Numbered from the stretch's first letter, positions 1 through 8,165 are shown. The stretch: DNA of 64,000 bases from Halobacillus sp. Marseille-P3879 (GCF_900240285.1 NZ_OESS01000001.1:806001-870000); one strand, 5' to 3'. Translations and numbers: made by a program. The notes: generated from the letters alone by a model not told the origin.

Positions 1-38
1 TATTTTATGGGCACCTATACTGGAATAAGATGAAAGCA

Positions 39-64
39 AATAGGGAGCAAAAACACTCCCTATT
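39..64 (-). terminator. Terminator-like hairpin after the GNAT remnant
   Basis: AATAGGGAG and CTCCCTATT form a perfect 9-bp stem with an 8-nt loop, directly downstream of the stop of the leftward acetyltransferase remnant. The T-run after it is weak. Confidence 0.5.
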
Positions 65-66
65 AA

Positions 67-535
67 TTAGATAGGCAAATGCAAAACATGTTGAGGACCT
101 TTAGGGCCATCATAAGTTTTGTTTTCATCTACAAACCCTGTCTTTAAGTACAGATTTATTGCCACAGTATTTCTTTTGTTAACCCCAAGAACTACTTCAT
201 CGACATCGGGGAAAGTTTCTCTTACAAAAGAAGGTAGTAATCTTAATCCCTCTTTAGCGATCCCCTTGCAAAACTCTGGCTTTTGGATTGTTACTATATC
301 TCTTAACTTTCTCGCCGTCTTCCAATGCGAAATACCCTGCTGGTTCATTATTAGCCAGGATTAATACGTGAGAAGAAGTGTTCGGCACATTCGAATTATG
401 AATTTTTTCTAATGGGAGACTTGTAAAGTTCAGTTGCTCTTCGGGTAAGTAGTAGTCGGATAATAGATCCTTGTATGTATCCTTATACTCAACTAACGTT
501 ATTGATGGATTTATAGTATTGTACTCCAAAAGCAA
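67..535 (-). pseudogene. GNAT family N-acetyltransferase, frameshifted and internally deleted
   Basis: Two overlapping leftward frames together cover one GNAT acetyltransferase. The upstream frame (535 to 254) begins with the N-terminal half, containing EPAGYFALEDGEK, and stops soon after NNPKARVLQGDR. The downstream frame picks up at GIAKEGLRLLPSFVRE and continues through GVNKRNTVAINLYLKTGF to the normal C terminus. The break falls in the strand and acetyl-CoA loop (the Q/RxxGxG/A motif), where about ten residues seem missing as well as the frame being lost. Both halves keep good coding character, so the damage is recent. The substrate is unknown. A sequencing error could explain the frame loss but not the missing residues. 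Confidence 0.8.
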
Positions 536-791
536 ACCTCCAGTTTTTGTAATTAAAATTTATTATAAGACACTGAGAAAATTTAGACAAAGGAATAGTG
601 TTAAACAAGAGACTTGTTTTAATGTCACATAACTCAATTTGGAGTTTTCCGCAAACAGGGAGCTTTTATGGAATAGGGAACTGTTTTGTAGAGAATTTTT
701 ATTTAGCAGTTACTGTTCTCGCCCCGATCTAGATCTTAAGAATGAGGAATTAAGTTGTAAAATTATTGGTTTTTTTCATAAAATTGGTACT

Positions 792-811
792 AGTTTCACT
801 AGTGAAACTAT
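792..811. promoter_or_regulatory. 20-bp perfect palindrome upstream of a secreted protein gene
   Basis: TAGTTTCACTAGTGAAACTA is its own reverse complement over 20 bp. It lies about 16 bp before a possible -10 element TATAAA (827-832) and about 90 bp before the next gene, so it would overlap a -35 region. It has no loop or T-run and reads as a repressor operator. The binder is unknown. The rest of the 536-902 gap shows no gene. Confidence 0.5.
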
Positions 812-902
812 TTGTTCTTCTTTACTATAAACATAACAGGGTACAACAAATTCAAGAAAAAAGTAAAGGAGGAAAATTTTTATTTTACAAAAGAGAGTTT
901 TT

Positions 903-1538
903 GTGTTTCTTACAATGACCACCACTTTATTAATTGGGCTGATGTTATTCCCGATGGCATTTTTGGCAGCTGATGAAACAAAAAAACAAGACTCCATCGA
1001 AGATCTTGAAACTATGACCTATAAAGAAAAAGAAAATTTTTTTGATAAGGAAACAAAAAGAATTAATAATTCGTATGAAGTTAATGAAGTTTTCTCTGAA
1101 AAAGATGAGAAGATAATAAAGGCTGCTGCCAGATTTGAAGAAAACAAAATGAAGCCTCAATTTGTCGATCAGGAATGGCGATTTTTTGGTTCAAGAATAA
1201 ATGACTCTATTGGAATTTCGGGACAAGTGTCAGGGAACGTATATATTGATGTAGGTTGGTGGAACCACACTCTTTCAGTCAATGGAACTGTGGACGGTAC
1301 AAATGGAGTAGATCAATCTCGTGTTCGTGTCCATTTTGTAAGTTATGGTCTTATTGGAAGTAGTGGGGTGGGTAAAACAAACGATTTTTGGTTGAATTCT
1401 GGCTGGGTAAAAAACCACTATGCTACCCTGAATACGTCTCACGACTTTTCTGGTAATATCGTTTATACCACTACAGATGTTTATGGGGAGCTACAAAATA
1501 ACAGAGGTACACTGGTGATTCCAGGAAGAGTCAGATAG
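903..1538 (+). CDS. Secreted protein of unknown function
   Basis: The product of about 211 residues has a hydrophobic N-terminal segment (LLIGLMLFPMAFLA), an acidic/lysine-rich middle that is probably helical (residues about 25-85), and a Gly/Ser/Asn/aromatic C-terminal half that looks like a beta domain (GNVYIDVGWWNHTLSVNG and following). I do not recognise the family. The GTG at 903 has little ribosome site. The good AAAGGAGG (865-872) sits 9 nt before an in-frame ATT at 882, which would add LQKRVFV and give the signal peptide its missing basic n-region. The true start may therefore be 882. A terminator follows at 1586-1620. Confidence 0.6.
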   Translation: MFLTMTTTLLIGLMLFPMAFLAADETKKQDSIEDLETMTYKEKENFFDKETKRINNSYEVNEVFSEKDEKIIKAAARFEENKMKPQFVDQEWRFFGSRINDSIGISGQVSGNVYIDVGWWNHTLSVNGTVDGTNGVDQSRVRVHFVSYGLIGSSGVGKTNDFWLNSGWVKNHYATLNTSHDFSGNIVYTTTDVYGELQNNRGTLVIPGRVR

Positions 1539-1585
1539 AATCGGAAAAATTTAGACGTTGTTGTCAAGTAACATGAACCGTTTTG

Positions 1586-1620
1586 CCCCTTTGGATATGC
1601 CTTGTCCGAAGGGGTTTCTT
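1586..1620 (+). terminator. Rho-independent terminator
   Basis: CCCCTTTGGA pairs with TCCGAAGGGG (one mismatch) and is followed by TTTCTT, downstream of the secreted protein gene. Confidence 0.6.
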
Positions 1621-1736
1621 AGGGTGAAATTTATACGAGGTTATACTACAATCGGGTGTTTTAACGTAATAAAGATTTCTCTTTCAAAGAGATGGAAGTC
1701 CTTGGTTTAATTGGATTCAATAAGAGGGGTGGCCAA

Positions 1737-2213
1737 ATGATAAAGCAAAGAACATTGCCCATTTATGCAGGACTTATTTGGATGCTTTTATTTGCGGCGA
1801 TGAGCTTTTATTGGGCGACTGGAGGAAGGGTTGGGGTCAAGTCTGTAGGCGGAGAGATTTCCCGAAAAGTCCTTAGTGGAGATCAGGATATTATTGCAAT
1901 TGTCTGGTTGACGGGCTTTGTCAAATTGGGAGGAGCCATTATCCTATTATTAATGTTAAAAAAATGGCGTCATGTGAAAATGAATAAAATATTATCGTCT
2001 CTTACAATAGTGGCGGGAGTATTTATGCTTTTATACGGGCTTGTTAATTTTATTACGATTTCGTTAGCTGGACTGCATGTGTTGGATTTTGATTTAAGTC
2101 CTTTTGCTCTCAAGTGGAGGCTTATTTTCTGGGAACCGTTTTGGATGGCCGGCGGTGTTCTATATCTCATGGCAGGCATCAATGGTCGCCAGATCAAATT
2201 AAAGCGAGATTAG
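1737..2213 (+). CDS. DUF3995-type four-helix membrane protein
   Basis: This 158-residue integral membrane protein has four predicted membrane spans (about residues 9-27, 55-75, 88-110 and 130-150). It resembles the DUF3995 family: an early WxxxxG region with a FYWATGGR segment, and a paired aromatic helix near the end (WEPFWMAGGVLYL). I chose the ATG at 1737 because GAGGGGTGG lies just before it. An upstream in-frame ATG at 1692 lacks a ribosome site. It stands alone, and no reaction is known for the family. Confidence 0.65.
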   Translation: MIKQRTLPIYAGLIWMLLFAAMSFYWATGGRVGVKSVGGEISRKVLSGDQDIIAIVWLTGFVKLGGAIILLLMLKKWRHVKMNKILSSLTIVAGVFMLLYGLVNFITISLAGLHVLDFDLSPFALKWRLIFWEPFWMAGGVLYLMAGINGRQIKLKRD

Positions 2214-2420
2214 CTCTAACAATTCTTAGGCTTGAAAAACTGTATGAGTAAAAATCTATCAATTGGGGTGAATTTATATCTTTCCGGTTTATATCAAACG
2301 GGCGCAATTCAAGAATAAGGAATTGGGTCTATTGTTCCGTAATCAGGGGCATTTATTAAGTTATAAAATTTAGCTCAAAAAAACGAGATAATAAGCATAT
2401 TACCTTGGTATCGAGATTTC

Positions 2421-2480
2421 AATTAAAGGGAGCAAATCTGGAACAAAAGGGTTGCTCCTTTAACTTATTTTTATGGGTAG
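2421..2480 (+). repeat. Dispersed hairpin repeat, copy A
   Basis: This about 60-bp segment is a near copy of 4691-4750. Both share GCAAATCTG, AACAAAAGG and TTATTTTTATGGGTAG. Here TTAAAGGGAGCAA pairs with TTGCTCCTTTAA (one bulge). In the other copy the stem bases differ but still pair, so structure appears conserved. It could be a mobile terminator-like element. The rest of 2214-2566 shows no gene. Confidence 0.55.
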
Positions 2481-2566
2481 TTATCTGGAGTAAGAGGTTT
2501 CTATGTTTAATCCACAAAAGGGCCATTATCTTGAATAACTTAACACCTGACTCTTTCTTAAAAATA

Positions 2567-3175
2567 CTATCCTTCGATTTTGAAGCCGGCAGTTTGTATT
2601 GGTCCTTGGGTGATGAGTTTGGAGAGCTGGTTGGCCATCTCTTCAGGTGTAGGCTTCTCCTCTTGGTTTAACCACCATTGGATGACAGCTACGAAGGCAG
2701 CACTGATAAAATGGAGAAGGAGATCTTTCGGGATTTGGAATTGGGTTGAATCCTTCACCACTTCTTTTATGTGCCTGTCGAACTTCTCACGAATCACTTC
2801 TTCTAAATTGTTCCTGAAACCATTGATTCCATTTTTACCGAACATGACTTGATAGAACATCTGATGTTTTTGTACACATTGGTAAACATTGGTGACACTG
2901 CCTTTTAACCTCTGAATAATCACTTCTTGATCTGCCTGGTGGAAAGGCGGATTGATGACGCTGATCAATTCCTGGATGACGTCAGCACTCATTTTTTCCA
3001 GAAGATCATACTTGTCATCATAGTGAAGATAGAAAGTTGCGCGGTTGATTAACGCTTCATCTGCGATCTCTTGAATGGTCATTGCCTCAAAGCCCTTCTC
3101 TTCGATAAACTTCAAGAACGCGTCGTTAATGAGTTTCCTCGTTCTTTTTACTCGTAGGTCTGTTTTCTTAGCCAT
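2567..3175 (-). CDS. TetR/AcrR family transcriptional regulator
   Basis: This 202-residue regulator has an N-terminal TetR helix-turn-helix (residues about 10-57; IADEALINRATFYLHYDDKYDLL) and a C-terminal ligand/dimer domain of the TetR_C_8 sort (FRNNLEEVIREKFDRHIKEVV). It is divergent from the NmrA-family gene at 3473, with about 300 bp between them. It is therefore likely to repress that gene and itself, with release by an unknown small molecule. Start chosen: ATG at 3175 with MAKKTDLRVKRT, normal for the family. The inducer cannot be deduced. Confidence 0.85.
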   Translation of the reverse strand: MAKKTDLRVKRTRKLINDAFLKFIEEKGFEAMTIQEIADEALINRATFYLHYDDKYDLLEKMSADVIQELISVINPPFHQADQEVIIQRLKGSVTNVYQCVQKHQMFYQVMFGKNGINGFRNNLEEVIREKFDRHIKEVVKDSTQFQIPKDLLLHFISAAFVAVIQWWLNQEEKPTPEEMANQLSKLITQGPIQTAGFKIEG

Positions 3176-3336
3176 TTTTTCATCCCTCTTTTATCAAATA
3201 AGCAACACATTTAAATCAGGTGTCGTTTATCATACATATCGTAAAACATTGGTTATTGTAAGTTTCTTGTATTCTTCTATAATGGCATTGTAAACAACAT
3301 AGTGTTAATTAATCAAAAAGTTGTCTATTAAGGCGG

Positions 3337-3432
3337 ATGTATAGGATGGATCTCTTCCTGAATTGGATTGGATATGCAACAGCGCCGATTTTTGTTCTTC
3401 TTCTCGATGCCGGGCTTGACCCTGCCGTCTGA
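3337..3432 (+). CDS. Possible 31-residue leader ORF
   Basis: This short frame MYRMDLFLNWIGYATAPIF... ends 40 nt before the NmrA-family gene, between the divergent TetR and NmrA genes. It has a hydrophobic middle and an acidic end (DAGLDPAV). The ribosome site is poor (AGGCGG directly against the start). It may be a leader peptide, a gene-end remnant or chance. Confidence 0.3.
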   Translation: MYRMDLFLNWIGYATAPIFVLLLDAGLDPAV

Positions 3433-3472
3433 AATGTAAGCTGGGATGACAAAATACAAGGAGGATTTCTAT

Positions 3473-4321
3473 ATGACATATTCAGACAAAACCATTTTAG
3501 TGTTGGGTGCCACGGGAAAACAGGGGGGTGCAGTTGCCAGGAAGTTGTTAGCTGATGGATGGTCCGTGCGCGCGGTTTCGCGGCGCCCGGATCAACCGGC
3601 TGCACAACAACTGCAAAAAAAGGGCGCCACAATCGTTCAAGCGAACATGGATAATCAGCAATCTCTCTTGGAAGCTATGCGAGGGGTTTACGGTGTTTAT
3701 AGTGTTCAACCTTTGTATTCAAAGGATACCGAAAAAGAGATCCAACAAGGGAAAACAGTAGCGGATGCTGCCAAACAGGTCGGCGTCTCACATTTTGTAT
3801 ATGGCTCGGCCGGGGGCGCTGAAAGAGATAGTGGAGTTCCCCATTTTGAAACAAAGTGGGAAATTGAGAAATATATACGTGCTATTGGTTTACCTTTTAC
3901 GATTCTCCGTCCAGCTGGTTTCATGGAAAACTTTATAGGATTTAGTCAAGCTCATGAACAAAAATTGATGATACAGGGATTTATAGATGTGAATACGAAA
4001 TTACAAGTCATCTCTGTGCAAGATATTGGGGCGTTTGCTGCAATTGCCTTTAACAACCCGGAAAAATACAAGGGAATGGCCATTGAAATTGCCGGGGACG
4101 AAGTGACGCTTTCAGAAGTGGCGAAAGTGTTTAGTCAAGTATTTGATAAGCCATGTGAAGTTTTGGAGTCTGCCAGGGTTCAATTTCAGAAAAATAAAAT
4201 GTTTAAATGGTTAGAAACTGATGGGTATCAAGCTGACATCCCTTCACTACGTAAAGTTCATCCGGATTTGCTTGATTTATCAACCTGGGTTAAAAATTCG
4301 GGATGGGATCCATTTGTTTAA
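3473..4321 (+). CDS. NmrA-like NAD(P)-binding protein
   Basis: This 282-residue Rossmann protein of the NmrA/HSCARG atypical SDR group opens with ILVLGATGKQGGAVARKLL, the GxxGxxG dinucleotide motif. It continues with VRAVSRRP (NADP-type basic residues), GVYSVQP and a core HFVYGSAGG...FETKWEIEKYIR, where K takes the usual SDR lysine place. Such proteins act as NAD(P)H sensors or quinone/isoflavone-type reductases, so the reaction is not fixed. The ATG at 3473 was chosen for AAGGAGG (3458-3464). It is divergent from and probably controlled by the TetR regulator. No terminator is evident after it. Confidence 0.85.
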   Translation: MTYSDKTILVLGATGKQGGAVARKLLADGWSVRAVSRRPDQPAAQQLQKKGATIVQANMDNQQSLLEAMRGVYGVYSVQPLYSKDTEKEIQQGKTVADAAKQVGVSHFVYGSAGGAERDSGVPHFETKWEIEKYIRAIGLPFTILRPAGFMENFIGFSQAHEQKLMIQGFIDVNTKLQVISVQDIGAFAAIAFNNPEKYKGMAIEIAGDEVTLSEVAKVFSQVFDKPCEVLESARVQFQKNKMFKWLETDGYQADIPSLRKVHPDLLDLSTWVKNSGWDPFV

Positions 4322-4362
4322 GAAGAAAAAGGTGCTAATCGATAGTTGTGTGCTCTTATTAA

Positions 4363-4518
4363 GCAACAGAAAAGGTAAGGGTATCTTATGAACAGACAAG
4401 AAATGCATCAGATAACAAAGAAAAAAAGGAATTGAGTGCGGCAGAACAGTATCCGGTTAGTGTTGCCATTACAAATGCTTTCGTAAGAGAGGATTGTTCA
4501 CAGGGCAAGAAATTCTAA
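4363..4518 (+). pseudogene. Unidentified coding remnant without a start
   Basis: A 51-codon open stretch with protein-like composition (SAAEQYPVSVAITNAF...) ends in TAATAA, and no start codon or ribosome site begins it. I do not recognise it. The surrounding 4322-4842 gap also holds a short inverted repeat, ACCGTTTT-G-AAAACGGT (4590-4606), and the repeat at 4691. Confidence 0.25.
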
Positions 4519-4690
4519 TAATGTAATTGTGGGATCAGGATGGTCAGTCACAAAACCGCCTCGACTGGACATGGGTTGTTAACCATTCAACCGTTTTGAA
4601 AACGGTGCGAAGGTTGGAAGAACTTCTATCCCCCTTGGGATAATGTCCGTTTTTGCAGGTAACAATTGAAGCCGGAAAAGTACTATACAA

Positions 4691-4750
4691 AATTGAGAGG
4701 GGCAAATCTGAAACAAAAGGATTTGCTTCTTTTATTTATTTTTATGGGTA
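4691..4750 (+). repeat. Dispersed hairpin repeat, copy B
   Basis: Near copy of 2421-2480. Here the stem is GCAAATC/GATTTGC around an 11-nt loop, followed by a T-rich stretch (CTTCTTTTATTTATTTTT). Stem substitutions relative to copy A keep pairing. It lies about 90 bp before the next gene. Confidence 0.55.
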
Positions 4751-4842
4751 GGTTAGTTGAAAAGCTTGTCATTTTATTTTTTTAATCTTTAAAATATATT
4801 TGAAGTAAAAGATTGTTACTTTACTAAGAACGAGGTATGTAA

Positions 4843-5244
4843 ATGAAAAAGAAACCAAAGTTAATTATTTTTATCATCCTGTTTTCTACTAGCTTAGTTT
4901 TGAATCTCTATTTAGGAATAGATCGTTATATTAAAAGTACCTATACCCCTAATTTAGAGGACCAACAAATTTTAGGAGAAATGACAAAAATGGTTTTAGA
5001 AAATGAGCAATATCAAGAAATTGCCTCAAGAGAGACGGTTTATGCGATTAAACAAGGCGTTAGTCGATTCAATGTGGCTGACCCATCTTCTGTTTTTCAT
5101 TATGAAATTTATGTTCAAACCGAGAAAGAATCTTACATATTTAGCTGTACTGATGAGGGTTGTTCAGATGTATCAAATGAAGGCTGGACGTATTCAAGAT
5201 ATAGTGAAGAAGAGCCTATACTTCCTATGGATAATAAAAACTAA
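4843..5244 (+). CDS. Membrane-anchored protein of unknown function
   Basis: The 133-residue product has a lysine-rich start (MKKKPK) and one membrane span or uncleaved signal (residues 7-26, LIIFIILFSTSLVLNLYLGI). A soluble outside domain follows, with two cysteines seven apart in IFSCTDEGCSD (a possible disulfide) and an acidic tail. The fold resembles small exported DUF4467-like proteins, but I cannot name it. The ATG at 4843 follows GAGGTATG. The bidirectional terminator at 5321 lies between it and the convergent LOG gene. Confidence 0.65.
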   Translation: MKKKPKLIIFIILFSTSLVLNLYLGIDRYIKSTYTPNLEDQQILGEMTKMVLENEQYQEIASRETVYAIKQGVSRFNVADPSSVFHYEIYVQTEKESYIFSCTDEGCSDVSNEGWTYSRYSEEEPILPMDNKN

Positions 5245-5254
5245 ATATATACTA

Positions 5255-5300
5255 ATATCAAATTTATTCAACAACCGGGGAGCGATTATGTAATTAAGAA
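5255..5300. repeat. Degenerate intergenic repeat, copy 1
   Basis: TTCAACAACCGGGGAGCGAT followed by AT-rich sequence and a GTAATCAA segment. It resembles 7176-7230 (TTTCAATAATCGGGGAGCGA). Less similar stretches occur at about 2290-2350 and 8196-8260. These look like decayed copies of one short intergenic element. Confidence 0.35.
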
Positions 5301-5320
5301 GCAACTCTCGTAATCAAACC

Positions 5321-5358
5321 AAAACACAGACCAAAGAAAAGCATTGGTCTGTGTTTTC
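5321..5358. terminator. Bidirectional terminator
   Basis: AAAACACAGACCAA and TTGGTCTGTGTTTT pair perfectly over 14 bp around a 9-nt loop, with A and T runs on the two sides. It lies between two convergent genes. Confidence 0.85.
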
Positions 5359-5361
5359 GCG

Positions 5362-5946
5362 TTAAGTCTCAGCTTTAGAAGTAATATAAGTCTTAACTTT
5401 CGGTGGGGCATAGGAATAAAATTGGTCTAATAAACGAGCTGGGTTCGGGTCTGATAAAGCTATAGACAAGTATTTTTCATTTAGGAATTGCTCTTTTGTC
5501 ATGTGTTTTAAAAAAGCTAAAAGAGGATCAAAATAACAATTAACATTCAGAAGGCCGCATGGTTTTTGGTGAAGGCCTAATTGTGCCCAAGTAAAAATTT
5601 CAAAGTACTCTTCTAACGTTCCTGGGCCACCTGGTAAAGCAATAAATCCATCAGCTAGATCTGACATTTGGGTTTTTCTTTCATGCATAGATTCAACAAC
5701 AATCAGTTCAGTTAGGTGCTTATGTGCGATTTCCCTCTTTTCTAGAAAATCGGGCATAACACCAATCACGTGTCCGCCTTCCTCTAAAATCGTATCTGCA
5801 AGAGCTCCCATCATTCCTACACTTGCCCCTCCATAGACGAGAGTAATATCTCTTTTAACCATTTCTTTCCCGAGCTTTTTTGCCCCCTCTATGTAAGCTT
5901 CAGATGCTCCAGGGCTTGAACCGCAGAATACAGCTATTTTTTTCAT
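5362..5946 (-). CDS. LOG family protein (nucleoside 5'-monophosphate phosphoribohydrolase)
   Basis: This 194-residue Rossmann protein of the LOG/YvdD family hydrolyses the N-glycosidic bond of (cytokinin-type) nucleotide monophosphates, giving base plus ribose 5-phosphate. Visible motifs are FCGSSPG near the start, VYGGASVGMMGALAD, SMHERK, and the diagnostic PGGPGTLEE. Length matches the family. The ATG at 5946 was chosen because AGGAGGG sits before it and the protein then begins MKKIAVFCGSS. The longer upstream frame adds nothing conserved. The natural bacterial substrate is uncertain. Confidence 0.9.
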   Translation of the reverse strand: MKKIAVFCGSSPGASEAYIEGAKKLGKEMVKRDITLVYGGASVGMMGALADTILEEGGHVIGVMPDFLEKREIAHKHLTELIVVESMHERKTQMSDLADGFIALPGGPGTLEEYFEIFTWAQLGLHQKPCGLLNVNCYFDPLLAFLKHMTKEQFLNEKYLSIALSDPNPARLLDQFYSYAPPKVKTYITSKAET

Positions 5947-6030
5947 TTTATCCCTCCTAAATTCACCATGAGTATTATACAAAACTTAGAATCCTTTGTT
6001 AAACTATGGCTAATGTAAGGAGGAGTGAAA

Positions 6031-6348
6031 ATGGATGTTACTGAGTTTCAACAATGGATCAAAGAATATTATGAAACTAGAGGGTGGTCAGAGTTAGATA
6101 TTTTTATACGGATTGGCTTTCTAGCTGAGGAAACGGGAGAGGTAGCCCGGGCCATACGATCGCTTGAGATAGGAAGAGATCGTCCAGACGAAAGAGAGGG
6201 GTCTTATACCAAAAATAAACAAGAGTTAACAGAAGAATTAGGGGATGTATTAGGAAACCTCATCATTATTGCAAATAAATATGAGATTCCCTTAGAAGAA
6301 GTGTTCCAAGCACATAAAGAAAAACTTTCAAACCGTTATGATGGTTAA
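6031..6348 (+). CDS. MazG-like nucleotide pyrophosphohydrolase
   Basis: This 105-residue all-alpha NTP-PPase belongs to the MazG-like superfamily. It has the EExxE...ExxD metal pattern in FLAEETGEVARAIRSLE and ELTEELGDVLGNLIIIANKY. Such enzymes hydrolyse (d)NTPs to monophosphate and pyrophosphate for nucleotide house-cleaning. The ATG at 6031 has ideal spacing from AAGGAGG (6017-6023). The in-frame GTG at 6025 lies too close. It is divergent from the LOG gene, which also acts on nucleotides. Confidence 0.85.
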   Translation: MDVTEFQQWIKEYYETRGWSELDIFIRIGFLAEETGEVARAIRSLEIGRDRPDEREGSYTKNKQELTEELGDVLGNLIIIANKYEIPLEEVFQAHKEKLSNRYDG

Positions 6349-6460
6349 CTTTAAGTACAAGCAATATTCATCGAAGTTTACTTAGAATTATGTCTCTCTA
6401 GTATAATGCGAGTATATTTACATTAATAGATTAAAATTCTGTCTGTTAAGAGGTGTATAA

Positions 6461-7087
6461 ATGGATGTAACATTGGTTTTATCTTATTTAGGTGTTGTAG
6501 TATTTCTTACATTAATGCCAGGTCCGGATATTTTATTTGTTATAGCTCAAAGTATCTCTCAAAACAAAAAGGCTGGAATTGCTACTGCAATGGGACTCTG
6601 TTCTGGTTTAATCGTCCACATAAGTGCGGCTGCTTTGGGAATATCTGCAATTATTTATCAATCTGCAATTGCTTTTGCCATTGTAAAATACGCTGGAGCT
6701 ATTTATTTATTATTCCTGGCTTTTCAATCATTTAGAGAAAAAGATACGAATCTCAATGGAACTAATAATAAACGATTGTTCAACTATAAGGCATTGTACA
6801 AGAAAGGGATTCTGATGAATATTTTAAATCCTAAGGTTTCCCTTTTATTTTTAGCGTTGTTACCGCAATTTGTAAATGAATCCATAGGGAATGTAACAGG
6901 GCAAGTATTTATTTTGGGAATGATTACAATGGTTCAGGCGTTGGTTATTTTTGTTGGAATTAGTATTTTATCTGACAACGTACGCTATTTATTTGAGCGC
7001 AACTCTTTTATTGCGAAAAGGATAAACATTATAAAAGGGTCAATATTAGGCGCTATAGGGTTACAGATAGCATTTAGTGAGAAATAA
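6461..7087 (+). CDS. LysE family translocator
   Basis: This 208-residue inner-membrane exporter of the LysE/RhtB superfamily has about six spans. Family signatures visible are TLMPGPDILFVIAQS near the start, GLCSGLIVH, and LMNILNPKVSLLFLALLPQF in the middle. Members export amino acids such as lysine, threonine or homoserine lactones, and the substrate here is unknown. AGAGGTG precedes the ATG. It appears to be a single gene with no visible terminator. The repeat copy at 7176 follows it. Confidence 0.9.
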   Translation: MDVTLVLSYLGVVVFLTLMPGPDILFVIAQSISQNKKAGIATAMGLCSGLIVHISAAALGISAIIYQSAIAFAIVKYAGAIYLLFLAFQSFREKDTNLNGTNNKRLFNYKALYKKGILMNILNPKVSLLFLALLPQFVNESIGNVTGQVFILGMITMVQALVIFVGISILSDNVRYLFERNSFIAKRINIIKGSILGAIGLQIAFSEK

Positions 7088-7175
7088 ACCAAAAGTTATA
7101 GAGTACTCAGGAAAGCCATTGGTCTAAATGATGAGGTAAACCCTGGTAGTTATTTAGAGAGATTATCTCGAAATC

Positions 7176-7230
7176 GATTTTTCAATAATCGGGGAGCGAT
7201 TGTTTAAGGGCGGTTCCATAATCAAGGGGG
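7176..7230. repeat. Degenerate intergenic repeat, copy 2
   Basis: TTTCAATAATCGGGGAGCGA plus a downstream CCATAATCAAGG segment is similar to 5255-5300. It lies directly before the small ORF at 7241. Confidence 0.35.
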
Positions 7231-7240
7231 GAGAGGCGTT

Positions 7241-7327
7241 ATGAACTTTATGGATATACTGATTGGAGTCGGTATTGTTTTCTTTATTTTATTTACATTA
7301 GCTGTGTCCTCAACTTTTCGAAAATAA
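7241..7327 (+). CDS. 28-residue single-span membrane peptide
   Basis: A short gene with a GGGGGGAGAGG ribosome site about 7 nt before its ATG encodes a short polar start, one hydrophobic span (ILIGVGIVFFILFTLAV) and a basic end (RK). This architecture is typical of small membrane accessory proteins. No partner is adjacent: LysE lies upstream and a P-loop kinase downstream. Function unknown. Confidence 0.55.
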   Translation: MNFMDILIGVGIVFFILFTLAVSSTFRK

Positions 7328-7517
7328 GCCTAGAGAGATAGAATCAATGGGAAGTAAAAAACTAGGTTCACTAGTAGAGCAAGGTAAATTTATCTTGAAT
7401 TCGAGTCTTTAGCTAACGGAGAACGATAGTTGTACAGTAGCTATCCACTTATTGTGCTGACAGAGCAGGATTCCATAAGAGAGTTATCAAAAATAGGTAA
7501 CAAAAAGGTGAGGGATT

Positions 7518-8165
7518 ATGGACAAGATACTGCATAAGATAGCTAAATGGGTTAGTAATAAAGAAAGAGAAATTATTATAGGTATTGCTGGTCATGGCGC
7601 TTCTGGAAAGACAACGTTTGCAAATAACCTTATAAAACTATTAGGACAAAATGATGTGAACTATATTAATACTGACCCTTATATTATTGGCTCATCTAAT
7701 ATAAGGAAGTACGCTGTTATTAATTACGAATATAAAAACGAAAATCATCATTATAAAATGACAGCTTGTCACCCAGGGGCTCATAATATAACAGCCTTAG
7801 AACGAGACATACATATGATTAGAGATGGTTTAGATATTTATACAATAGGCACCCATTATAAGGAGAGTCATTTAATTTCTTCCCAAAATAAAGTACATGT
7901 TATAGAAGGTATGAGTGTTACATTTGCTAATCCAAAGTTATTTGATTTAAAAGTTTACTTATATACGGATGGAGAAACAGAATTTATGAGACGGTCTTCT
8001 CGTGATGTTGCTGAGAGAGGAATGGATATAGATTTTTTAAGGCAATCCCATGAAGAGCGTAGAATTCAATATGAATTATTCATGCATCCCTTTCATCAAA
8101 ATTTTGATATTGTTTTAAAAAATTCCGATGAAGAGTATTTTCTTGAAAAAAATGATTTATATTAA
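7518..8165 (+). CDS. Uridine kinase-like P-loop kinase
   Basis: This 215-residue P-loop NTPase has the Walker A motif GHGASGKT at residues about 24-31. It also has a DPY segment (NTDPYIIG) and a lid-like RRSSRDVAERG near residue 155, as in uridine/pantothenate/phosphoribulokinase-type enzymes. It would phosphorylate a small metabolite, perhaps a nucleoside, but the acceptor cannot be assigned. AAAGGTGAGGG lies before the ATG. It is monocistronic and AT-rich like its neighbours. Confidence 0.75.
   Translation: MDKILHKIAKWVSNKEREIIIGIAGHGASGKTTFANNLIKLLGQNDVNYINTDPYIIGSSNIRKYAVINYEYKNENHHYKMTACHPGAHNITALERDIHMIRDGLDIYTIGTHYKESHLISSQNKVHVIEGMSVTFANPKLFDLKVYLYTDGETEFMRRSSRDVAERGMDIDFLRQSHEERRIQYELFMHPFHQNFDIVLKNSDEEYFLEKNDLY

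Noticed and set aside
639-830. 63-codon rightward frame
   Set aside because: No ribosome site, and it runs across the 20-bp palindrome; composition is not protein-like.
2405-2671. 88-codon rightward frame
   Set aside because: It overlaps the hairpin repeat and the 3' end of the TetR gene; no ribosome site.
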